NCBI GenBank assembly: GCA_937888615.1
Contig: CALABZ010000444.1
Coordinates: 1-5,634 of the forward strand
Length of the DNA: 5,634 bases
Source: an uncultured Lentisphaeria bacterium
Lineage (GTDB): Bacteria > Verrucomicrobiota > Lentisphaeria > Victivallales > Victivallaceae
Direction: 5' to 3'
The notes under the pieces are model-generated. The model was not told the DNA's origin. It saw only the letters and a list, made by a program, of their open reading frames with translations, and searched no databases. This document shows positions 1 to 5,020 of this stretch, one piece after another. Position numbers and translations under genes: made by a program. Numbering within the stretch: position 1 is the first letter of the stretch; every line of letters begins with the position of its first letter.

Positions 1-81
1 ACGGGGATTACTTTTTTTCAAGCATGAATCGATATTCTCTTGTTGAACTCCCAAAGTTTTGCAAGTACCTTCGATACGCAT
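1..81 (-). CDS. 5' end of an unrecognised gene, cut by the left window edge
   Basis: An ATG at 81-79 on the minus strand opens a frame of 27 codons with no stop before the window edge. It is preceded by an AAAGGTG Shine-Dalgarno-like stretch (92-86), about 4-5 bases from the start, which is slightly short. The visible peptide begins MRIEGTCKTLGVQQ and has two cysteines (residues 7 and 20) and a basic end. It lies 17 bases after the stop of the 131-aa gene on the same strand, so the two probably form an operon. No family can be recognised from 27 residues. The frame could be a chance opening; the ribosome binding site and operon spacing favour a real gene. Confidence 0.5.
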   Translation of the reverse strand, partial: MRIEGTCKTLGVQQENIDSCLKKSNPR

Positions 82-98
82 AATTCACCTTTGTTTCT

Positions 99-494
99 TT
101 ACGTGTCTTCTAAATCGCGAAGCCGATTGCGGCGGATGGCTTCGATTTGAGTGATATATTCGAGTTTTAGTTCAGAGCAACCGCAAATGGCGCATTCGAA
201 CCATGTGTCTACGGTTGGCAGCGGCTGTATTTTCGAGGGCTCCTGCTTTTTTGACTTTTTTTTAGACGGTTCATATTCCGTTCCGAAAAGATCGTATTCA
301 TCGAGTGTGTCATAATCAATCTGCGAGTCGTTGCCTGTTTCCAGGAAATCGTTCGGATCTTTTTCGGCATTTCTAGAGGCGGCCTCAGGGGTGGCAGGCT
401 CGAAAATTTCCTTGCGCCAACGTATGGGACGGCGCAAGCAACAGTTCGGACAATAGGCGCATGGGGCGATGTCGTTTGCCTGACTCATATTCAT
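99..494 (-). CDS. Small two-cysteine-cluster (zinc-ribbon-like) protein, function unknown
   Basis: A 131-aa protein of unrecognised family. An N-terminal cluster CAYCPNCC (Cys12, 15, 18, 19) and a C-terminal cluster CAICGC (Cys101, 104, 106) are far apart in sequence and could together bind zinc. Between them lies a low-complexity linker: an acidic stretch around residues 59-70, then a lysine-rich stretch around 77-88. The C-terminus is a basic amphipathic helix (about 112-128). There is no signal peptide or membrane segment, so it is probably cytoplasmic. An AAGGAAG site (505-499) lies 4 bases before the first ATG and 10 before a second ATG at codon 3 (488); either could be the start. The insertion sequence ends 14 bases upstream, so the original promoter is displaced. 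A nucleic-acid-binding or adaptor role is possible but is inference only. Confidence 0.7.
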   Translation of the reverse strand: MNMSQANDIAPCAYCPNCCLRRPIRWRKEIFEPATPEAASRNAEKDPNDFLETGNDSQIDYDTLDEYDLFGTEYEPSKKKSKKQEPSKIQPLPTVDTWFECAICGCSELKLEYITQIEAIRRNRLRDLEDT

Positions 495-507
495 TTTTCT
501 TCCTTAT

Positions 508-520
508 ATTTGTGATGTTA
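508..520. repeat. Left copy of the 13-bp direct repeat flanking the insertion sequence
   Basis: ATTTGTGATGTTA here is repeated exactly, in the same orientation, at 2138-2150. The two copies bracket the inverted-repeat ends of the transposase element, as expected for a target-site duplication. Part of the 13 bp may be chance extension of a shorter duplication. Confidence 0.8.
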
Positions 521-525
521 GTGCA

Positions 526-537
526 TTCTGTGAAATA
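526..537 (+). repeat. Left terminal inverted repeat of the insertion sequence
   Basis: TTCTGTGAAATA pairs with the reverse complement of 2123-2134 (TTCTGCGAAATA) at 11 of 12 positions. The match stops on the inner side after this block. Confidence 0.75.
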
Positions 538-554
538 AATTAACTTGTTAATTT
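537..554. repeat. Perfect AT-rich palindrome beside the left inverted repeat
   Basis: AAATTAAC (537-544), a 2-base spacer TT, then GTTAATTT (547-554) form 8-bp perfect arms. It overlaps the inner base of the left terminal repeat and lies between the outward promoter match and the element edge. It could be a protein-binding site or a transcript hairpin; its role is not known. Confidence 0.5.
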
Positions 555-600
555 TCAATAATTTACGCTGCATTGAAATTTAAAAAATCCTCCAACTGCG

Positions 601-630
601 ATTATATTACAACTTTCTGAAAATTAACAA
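601..630 (-). promoter_or_regulatory. Outward-facing sigma70-type promoter match in the left end of the insertion sequence
   Basis: Read on the minus strand, TTGTTA (630-625) and a consensus TATAAT (606-601) are separated by 18 bases. This is a good -35/-10 pair pointing out of the element toward the 131-aa gene, whose start is about 107 bases downstream. The AT box also overlaps plus-strand TATATT (603-608), so it may serve the transposase side too. No transcription data exist here; the call rests on sequence match only. Confidence 0.5.
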
Positions 631-659
631 CATAACCTCAGAAGAAGGAACAAAAAACG

Positions 660-1940
660 ATGCAAATATCTTTATTTTGTGATTATCGCGGGTACGCCAG
701 CTCCAAATACGAGAGCCTTTTTCTTGCACTGGAAGAATCTTTTGCCATTGTCGCTAAGAAAAGGGGCGCAGGCCGCATCGGTTACGGCGATTTGGCTTAC
801 CTCAAGGCTTTGGTCTACAAGCACGCCGAGGAAATCAGCAGCGTTCCGGAGCTCCTGCGCAATCTCGCCCGGAATCCGGTCATCTGCGAGATGATCGGTT
901 TGCAGTATGATTCGCTGCCGGATTCGTCACGGTTTTATGCGTTTCTGGCGAAGACGAAAAACTCGGAAATCCAGGCGATTCATCATGCCGCGGTGCAATC
1001 GCTGATCAGCGGCGGCGTGGTTTCGCTCGATGTCCTGATCGCCGATTCCAAGCCGGTCATGGCCAACATCAAGCACAACAATCCGAAAAATCCCGGCCGT
1101 TCGCTGAACAAGGAGGACGAAATTCCCCGTAATCCCAGGGCTACTCTCGGTTATTATTCCTACCTGAAACAGCCGTATGGCAACGGCAAACAGTTCAGTT
1201 ATTTCTGGGGTTTCCGAACACACGCGCTGATCTCCGAAGAAGGCGCTCCGCTGGTCGAAATCACCAAACCGAACAACCTCACCGACGACCGGATCGCGAT
1301 CTCGCTTTTGCGTAAACTCGTGCGGGTTTACGGACAGAAGAAAGGACGCGTTTTCATTGGCGACTCCGCTTATGACCACCGCCATCTTTACAACTTCATG
1401 AAAGACGAAATCAAAGGCCAGGCCTGTATCCCGATCAACCCGCGCAACCAGCAACCGCCCAAACTTCTCGGCGAAAACGGTCATCCCATCTGCCCTGCCG
1501 GGCTCGAAATGAAATACTGCGGCATTGCCAGAAGCGAAGGACGCACACGTAAAATGTTTCGCTGCCCGATCACCGCTGGTTCACGCAAGGAAAAGACTGA
1601 ACTTCCCGAACAATGCCCCTGCAATCATGAGCGGTTTTGCACCGGCAAATGTTTCGGCTGCACCGCATATATCGATGTCACCGACGATGCCCGCGCCCAG
1701 GTGCCGCGCCAAAGCGCATGGTACGAACAAACATACGATAAACGCACCGGCGTCGAGCGTTATTTCTCGCGCCTCGGGCATCGCGAAGCCGAACAGACCA
1801 CGCATTTCAATTACCGGTCCATCCGCAATCAGATGAGCATTGCCCATCTCAGGCTCGCGCTTACCGCCGTCGCAGCAGCATTCATTCTCGAACAGCCCGA
1901 TAAAATACGCTGTTTCCGATCCTTTGCCGACGCCGCATAG
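660..1940 (+). CDS. DDE transposase of the insertion sequence (426 aa)
   Basis: This protein cuts and joins the ends of its own element. An N-terminal helical DNA-binding region (about 1-115) resembles the DUF772-type domain of IS1182/IS5-like transposases. The catalytic RNase H-like fold follows: Asp129 in the ADSKPV motif, Asp235 in GDSAYD, and Glu366 in the VERYFSRLG motif. Between the second Asp and the Glu is a Cys-rich insertion (Cys278, 287, 302, 319, 321, 327, 331, 334) that probably forms a zinc-binding subdomain, as seen in this type of transposase. The length of 426 aa is normal for such enzymes, and there are no frameshifts or internal stops. An AAGGA site (645-649) lies 10 bases before the ATG. 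It is the only gene of the element. The exact IS family is uncertain. Confidence 0.9.
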   Translation: MQISLFCDYRGYASSKYESLFLALEESFAIVAKKRGAGRIGYGDLAYLKALVYKHAEEISSVPELLRNLARNPVICEMIGLQYDSLPDSSRFYAFLAKTKNSEIQAIHHAAVQSLISGGVVSLDVLIADSKPVMANIKHNNPKNPGRSLNKEDEIPRNPRATLGYYSYLKQPYGNGKQFSYFWGFRTHALISEEGAPLVEITKPNNLTDDRIAISLLRKLVRVYGQKKGRVFIGDSAYDHRHLYNFMKDEIKGQACIPINPRNQQPPKLLGENGHPICPAGLEMKYCGIARSEGRTRKMFRCPITAGSRKEKTELPEQCPCNHERFCTGKCFGCTAYIDVTDDARAQVPRQSAWYEQTYDKRTGVERYFSRLGHREAEQTTHFNYRSIRNQMSIAHLRLALTAVAAAFILEQPDKIRCFRSFADAA

Positions 1941-2014
1941 CTTTGCGATAATCTCAAAATTTTCAATCAACTCCGGCGAATTTTCTCATCCGCCTTAATC
2001 CATTGCGCCTTTTT

Positions 2015-2122
2015 TTGACGCTTTTTTCGGTATTTCTTCTTATTTCTTCTGCAATTTGCCTTTTTTCAAAACCTTGACGGCTTTTCCCAATGGCTGAAAC
2101 CGCTTCAATCTTGACTTTTCCC
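2015..2122 (+). repeat. Iterated TTGAC-CTTTT motifs in the right subterminal region of the insertion sequence
   Basis: A motif of the form TTGAC, 0-2 bases, then a pyrimidine block recurs three times in direct orientation: TTGACGCTTTTTTC at 2015-2028, TTGACGGCTTTTCCC at 2074-2088 and TTGACTTTTCCC at 2111-2122, the last touching the right inverted repeat. Between them is a perfect 10-bp tandem repeat TATTTCTTCT (2031-2040 and 2041-2050). Such subterminal iterations can be transposase-binding sites; here that is inference. The rest of the stretch between the transposase stop and the right end has no gene. Confidence 0.4.
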
Positions 2123-2134
2123 TATTTCGCAGAA
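2123..2134 (-). repeat. Right terminal inverted repeat of the insertion sequence
   Basis: On the minus strand this reads TTCTGCGAAATA, matching the left repeat TTCTGTGAAATA (526-537) except at one position. It lies three bases inside the right direct repeat. Confidence 0.75.
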
Positions 2135-2137
2135 CTC

Positions 2138-2150
2138 ATTTGTGATGTTA
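2138..2150. repeat. Right copy of the 13-bp direct repeat flanking the insertion sequence
   Basis: An exact copy of 508-520 (ATTTGTGATGTTA). Joining 2151 onward to 507 backward through one copy rebuilds the presumed empty site, about 14 bases upstream of the 131-aa gene. Confidence 0.8.
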
Positions 2151-2234
2151 TCTAAACACGACTAATTTTAAATAAAAATCAAAAAGGCGATTTGATATTT
2201 AAGTCGGAATGAGCAATTTTTATGCCAATGCATT
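2151..2234. other. Displaced upstream region of the 131-aa gene
   Basis: Before the insertion these 84 AT-rich bases would have lain directly upstream of the minus-strand gene now at 99-494, after the end of the small decayed reading frame at 2235. No convincing -35/-10 pair is seen, only AT-rich stretches. It may have held the gene's promoter or simply been an intra-operon gap of about 110 bases. Confidence 0.4.
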
Positions 2235-2466
2235 TCATGCGCCGGAATGAATCAAATGCTCGATTTGGCGAAGAGTTTCACCTGTAAAAAAAATGAGCCT
2301 TGCTATTAAATCCTGAACACTACTTTTTCAATAATTTCCGCAGTTGTCAATCAAAAAAGTCTCTGAGTTCGGCGCGATTTCAACCGGTATTGGAATGAAT
2401 CGTCACCGGAAAGAGTAAAAGTTACAAGGGAGTCACCATGCTCATCGGTATTGTTTGTTTCATCAT
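2235..2466 (-). pseudogene. Decayed small reading frame of about 77 codons, unknown product
   Basis: An ATG at 2466 overlaps the stop of the preceding 42-aa frame in an ATGA arrangement, as in a coupled operon. The first codons (MMKQT) lead to a stop. One missing base in the AAAC repeat near 2452-2460 would switch to a frame reading NNTDEHGDSLVTFTLSGDD and onward through SFQYRLKSRRTQRLF. A second missing base in the T run at 2358-2353 leads to a third frame with one TGA (2330-2328), then SVQDLIARLIFFTGETLRQI and a TGA stop at 2237-2235. The total length fits two one-base deletions. An alternative path, reading TTAEIIEKV after 2353, needs the same number of lesions. The peptide pieces look protein-like but match no family I recognise. 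This is a reconstruction, not a clean open frame. Confidence 0.4.
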
Positions 2467-2592
2467 GATTTCATAAGATGGAGCAATTCCCGTGCCAACC
2501 GCCACTTCAGGCGGTTTTCGGTGGCCCTAAAAGGCCGCGCGGTCAAAAAGTGAACACTGTGCGCAATATTTTTCATTTGTTTCGTGTTCCAT
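2463..2592 (-). pseudogene. 42-aa Cys-x-x-Cys protein with a one-base frameshift at TTTTAG
   Basis: The ATG at 2592 has a near-perfect Shine-Dalgarno, GAGGAGG (2607-2601), 8 bases upstream, the best in the window. The zero frame gives 21 residues beginning MEHETNEKYCAQCSLF and stops at TAG (2529-2527). Dropping one T from the four-T run just before the stop (2532-2529) continues without break as RATENRLKWRLARELLHLMKS to TGA at 2463, 42 residues in total. It has a CAQC zinc-knuckle-like pair (residues 10 and 13) and a basic amphipathic helix. It is divergent from the PcfJ-like gene. Either it is a pseudogene by one-base insertion, or the UUU-UAG site permits +1 frameshifting; the short 21-residue product is a third option. 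Function unknown. Confidence 0.5.
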
Positions 2593-2600
2593 GTCAAAAT

Positions 2601-2607
2601 CCTCCTC
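2601..2607 (-). promoter_or_regulatory. Strong ribosome binding site deciding the start of the 42-aa frame
   Basis: On the minus strand GAGGAGG sits 8 bases before the ATG at 2592. This is the main reason to believe a gene starts here. The divergent PcfJ-like gene begins about 80 bases away, so both promoters must share this short gap; no clear -35/-10 pair was found for either. Confidence 0.6.
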
Positions 2608-2670
2608 GAAAAATTATGGCATACCGTTTGCTTTTGATTTATCGAATAACACCACAGGAGAGGAATGTTC

Positions 2671-3903
2671 ATGAATACAGCTCAAACACCATATGTTTTT
2701 AATAAAAGCGGGACCATATTCAAGCCGGAAACCGGGAAATTATATGTTTTCGAAAAGAACAGCGTTCAAGTTCTGGTGGCATGGCCGCAGCCGAAAGCCT
2801 GGAAAAAAACGCTTCGCAAATATCCGCAATGGGTTCGCTTCCGACCCTCTCTTTCCTTGTTGAACCACATCGAACTTCCCGCGCTCGAACAGCCGCTTTT
2901 GCCCGGCATGGCGGAGCATGAATTGTACGATTCTCCATGGCTCAAATGGTATACGACAATTCCGATGGAAATCAGAATGGAACTTTCATCTTTTCGGAGT
3001 CATAAGTGGGAAATGCTCTCTTTTTTCGCTTATTGCGGAAAGCCGGCCCTTGAACTGGCGCGCTCCAATCCGGCGCTGACGTTTGCCCTGGCGAACTGCC
3101 GTATTTTCCGGGCGAAGAAGTTGACCCATCCGATGCGCTCCATACGGGCACAGCTGAAGCATAAACAAAAGGATATTCTCGCCTGGCTGGGGTTTCCGGG
3201 CACATCATCTTGCCGGGAAATATTGCGGAGGATTCCACATCACGCTGTTTCCGTTATCGGATTGATGCAATTGCGTGATGCAATGAAAGATGAAAACATG
3301 TCGAAGATATTACAGCATTGCAGATGGCGGAATTGGAAATCATTCATGCTTTTGCGGCTGGAATTCTATGATTTTCTCTCCGTGCCGTTGATCGAGGAAT
3401 TGTCGGATATGTCCAATGAGCGTGAAAAGTGGTTTCTCTATAATTCCGAATGGGAAAATGCGTTTCGACATTTTACCGATCTGGCCAGAATGTATCGGCA
3501 AGTATCTGAGCGACCCGCCGTAAAACGCCTGGCTGATTACCGGCAGTTTATCGAATTTCACGACGCGTTATTTTTGAGATTAAATATAGAGAAATGTTCT
3601 TTGTCTCCGTTTCCGGCTCCGCCGATTCCGGGGACCGCCGGAATTATTCCGATTACGGACTACCAGGAACTCGTCCGGGAAGGCAACGTCCAACACAATT
3701 GCGCCGCATCGTATGCGGAAGAAATAATTGGTGGGAATATCGCGCTTTACCGCATGGAACAGCCGGAGCGCTGTACGCTGGAGATATGCCGCCATATTTC
3801 CGGCCGATGGACCTTGGCCCAGATCAAAGCTTTCGCCAACAATAACGCCTCTCCGGAAGCAATAGCGGCGGCAAAACAATGGTTAATGGAATACGGAACA
3901 TAA
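2671..3903 (+). CDS. PcfJ-like domain protein (410 aa)
   Basis: The C-terminal third matches the PcfJ-like family, named after a protein of Enterococcus conjugative plasmid pCF10 whose biochemical role is not established. The visible signature, numbered from the chosen start: ITDYQELVREGNVQHNC with His342 and Cys344, the AASYAEEIIGGN stretch, an IALYRM strand, CTLEI around 368-372, and WTLAQIKAFANNNASPE around 380-396. The N-terminal 300 residues are rich in Trp, Arg and Leu, mostly helical, and not recognised. There is no signal peptide or membrane segment. The AGGAGAGG site (2656-2663) is 7-10 bases from the ATG at 2671 but nearly touches the alternative ATG at 2665 (412 aa), so 2671 is preferred. 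It is divergent from the 42-aa frame and convergent with the DnaB-like remnant, apparently monocistronic, and fully open among decayed neighbours. A nucleic-acid or mobile-element role is inference. Confidence 0.75.
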   Translation: MNTAQTPYVFNKSGTIFKPETGKLYVFEKNSVQVLVAWPQPKAWKKTLRKYPQWVRFRPSLSLLNHIELPALEQPLLPGMAEHELYDSPWLKWYTTIPMEIRMELSSFRSHKWEMLSFFAYCGKPALELARSNPALTFALANCRIFRAKKLTHPMRSIRAQLKHKQKDILAWLGFPGTSSCREILRRIPHHAVSVIGLMQLRDAMKDENMSKILQHCRWRNWKSFMLLRLEFYDFLSVPLIEELSDMSNEREKWFLYNSEWENAFRHFTDLARMYRQVSERPAVKRLADYRQFIEFHDALFLRLNIEKCSLSPFPAPPIPGTAGIIPITDYQELVREGNVQHNCAASYAEEIIGGNIALYRMEQPERCTLEICRHISGRWTLAQIKAFANNNASPEAIAAAKQWLMEYGT

Positions 3904-3942
3904 TCGGCCTCAAACCTCGAGAACATAACAGGAAAGGCGGCA

Positions 3943-4026
3943 TTAACGTACATGAAGCCCGCTTTTTCTGTGCCCGCAAATGATATAATTGGCCAATCGG
4001 AAAGTTCTCATATTTTCATTGGTCAT
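3943..4026 (-). pseudogene. Possible decayed 3' tail of the DnaB-like gene
   Basis: After the stop that ends the clear ATPase frame, the same frame meets TGA (4038-4036), TAA (4035-4033), AAG and TGA (4029-4027). It then reads MTNENMRTFRLANYIICGHR with KSGLHVR after it, ending at TAA 3945-3943. The LANYIICGHRKSG stretch resembles the last strand and loop of DnaB-type helicases (pattern IIAKxRNGPxG), but the usual Lys is Gly here. It lies where that segment should be and ends 39 bases from the convergent PcfJ-like stop. The resemblance is short, so confidence is low. Confidence 0.35.
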
Positions 4027-4035
4027 TCACTTTTA

Positions 4036-4634
4036 TCAGAGAATAGTCACCGCGTCCGCTTCCGGCACAAAAGCTTTAACTTGACTCATAGGATCAAGGG
4101 AGCCGCGATTAAGCTTTACCAGCACGATTATTGGAATCATTAAATCTTTCGCCAACTTCTTTATGCCGTTGGTCATTTCCACCATGCCCTGCAGATAGTT
4201 TCCGGCTTCGATGTGTTCATCAAAACTCATGAGCCGGAAGTAGTCAATAGCAATGAGATCAATGTTATTCTGTTTTTTCAGCTCACAGGCTTTTGTCTGA
4301 AGCTGGACAAGAGATAGTTTTCCGGATGTTTGAAAAAGGATTTGCGCTTTTTTCAGGGTTTCCGAAAAGGTTGCTTCCGAAACTTGCTCATTGAGACTTT
4401 GCAAGCGGCTGATAATCTATTCCAAGGTCACTTCCAGGCTGAAAAGGTCACTCGCGAAGAGTCGGTATGGCGAAGGATCATATTGAGAATTCGTGTCGTT
4501 TTGCCGGTGCCGGGGCGTCTTGCAAGCATAAACAATTCTCCGGGTTTGAGTTTTGCGATATAGTTATCAAAGCCTGCGGCTCCACCTGTCCCGGGCAACT
4601 CGCGATTACAACTTTTGCGGTCAAAATTTGTCAT
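4036..4634 (-). pseudogene. DnaB-like helicase C-terminal (RecA-fold ATPase) gene, broken by frameshift and amber codon
   Basis: The DnaB family unwinds DNA using a RecA-like ATPase. The first part reads GFDNYIAKLKPGELFMLARR then PGTGKTT, the Walker A motif (Lys45, Thr46). The second part has the Walker B-like strand LIAIDYFRLM and the helix-strand LAKDLMIPIIVLVKLNR, where DnaB has the sensor strand ending in QLNR. The frames meet if one T is restored to the run at 4445-4442 and the amber TAG at 4419-4417 is read as Gln: the join then spells FSLEVTLEQIISRL, matching DnaB FSLEMS-x-EQ-x-x-RL. The 599-base length equals 200 codons less one base. The start at 4634 has AAGGAAG 7 bases upstream. 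The N-terminal primase-interaction domain is absent, as in short phage- or plasmid-type versions. It sits 47 bases after the 112-aa gene. Confidence 0.75.
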
Positions 4635-4681
4635 TATAAATCTTCCTTTTATGTTGATTATTGATCGTTTTCATGTCATTT

Positions 4682-5020
4682 TTATTTATTTGCCAAACAA
4701 CGTTCAGGGCCCAGCAAAATTAGTCTTTGTTCGGCACGCAGCAGCTTTACTTCATGACGGGCGGAAGCGATCAGCCGCTCAATATGCGGACTTGTCCGTT
4801 GGGTTTGAAATACCAATTTCCCTTCTTCCATTTTTACGATCAGGGCCCGGATTCTGCGCCGGGGAAATTTTTGATTGTAGCTTTCGATATTTTCAGTCAG
4901 GCGGAGCAAAATATCAAATATGCAATCCGGGCATTCAAACTTCCACGCGCCTACGGAACGGGCTCCATAAAGAATTGTTCCCGTCTCAAAAAGTTTTTGT
5001 TGCAGTTCATTTTTTATCAT
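4682..5020 (-). CDS. 112-aa protein with a CPDC motif, function unknown
   Basis: An open, unbroken frame in the minus-strand operon. It contains WKFECPDC (Cys30 and Cys33), a possible half zinc-binding site or a redox pair, then a helix with LLRLTENIESYNQKF. A basic PRRRIRALIVKMEEG segment follows, and a long C-terminal amphipathic helix (about 78-102) that may form a coiled coil. It has no signal peptide or membrane segment. The start at 5020 overlaps the end of the 148-aa frame by 14 bases and has no strong Shine-Dalgarno of its own, so it is probably translated by coupling; an in-frame stop just upstream rules out an earlier start. It lies just upstream of the DnaB-like gene, so a role in the same replication-type module is possible. 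I do not recognise the family. Confidence 0.65.
   Translation of the reverse strand: MIKNELQQKLFETGTILYGARSVGAWKFECPDCIFDILLRLTENIESYNQKFPRRRIRALIVKMEEGKLVFQTQRTSPHIERLIASARHEVKLLRAEQRLILLGPERCLANK

Larger units (their letters stand above)
521..2137 (+). mobile_element. Complete insertion sequence of about 1.6 kb with one DDE transposase gene
   Basis: The element lies between perfect 13-bp direct repeats (508-520 and 2138-2150). Near its ends are inverted repeats: TTCTGTGAAATA at 526-537 on the left, and the complement of TTCTGCGAAATA at 2123-2134 on the right, matching 11 of 12. Five bases (left) and three bases (right) separate these repeats from the direct repeats, so the exact tips are uncertain by a few bases. 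It holds a single intact transposase gene in plus orientation, and no passenger gene is visible. The length, single gene and Cys-rich transposase resemble IS1182-like or other IS4/IS5-superfamily elements; the family assignment is tentative. The intact gene, good repeats and perfect direct repeat suggest a fairly recent insertion. Confidence 0.85.

Noticed and set aside
385..573. Minus-strand 62-codon frame starting inside the insertion sequence, with a GGAGG site 15 bases upstream.
   Set aside because: Spacing is too long, and most of it overlaps the 131-aa gene in another frame without protein-like features.
927..1484. Minus-strand 185-codon open frame opposite the transposase gene.
   Set aside because: It is a shadow of the transposase coding sequence: no ribosome binding site and no recognisable motif, while the plus strand carries complete DDE motifs.
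2438..2476. Plus-strand 12-residue hydrophobic peptide (MLIGIVCFIMIS) with an AAGGGAG site upstream, as a possible leader or toxin peptide.
   Set aside because: It lies antisense to the decayed minus-strand frames, is very short, and nothing downstream suggests attenuation control. The hairpin after it is better explained as part of the minus-strand coding region.
2497..2518. GC-rich hairpin with 7-bp arms followed by TTTT, looking like a rho-independent terminator on the plus strand.
   Set aside because: No plus-strand gene precedes it, the T tract is only four bases including stem bases, and it lies within the 42-aa minus-strand frame.
2665..2670. ATG at 2665 as the start of the PcfJ-like gene.
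   Set aside because: The AGGAGAGG site almost touches it; the ATG at 2671 has normal spacing. The difference is two residues, so the earlier start is not excluded.
2478..2702. Plus-strand 74-codon open frame overlapping the start of the PcfJ-like gene.
   Set aside because: No ribosome binding site; it is antisense to the 42-aa frame with its strong Shine-Dalgarno, and it overlaps the PcfJ-like start out of frame.
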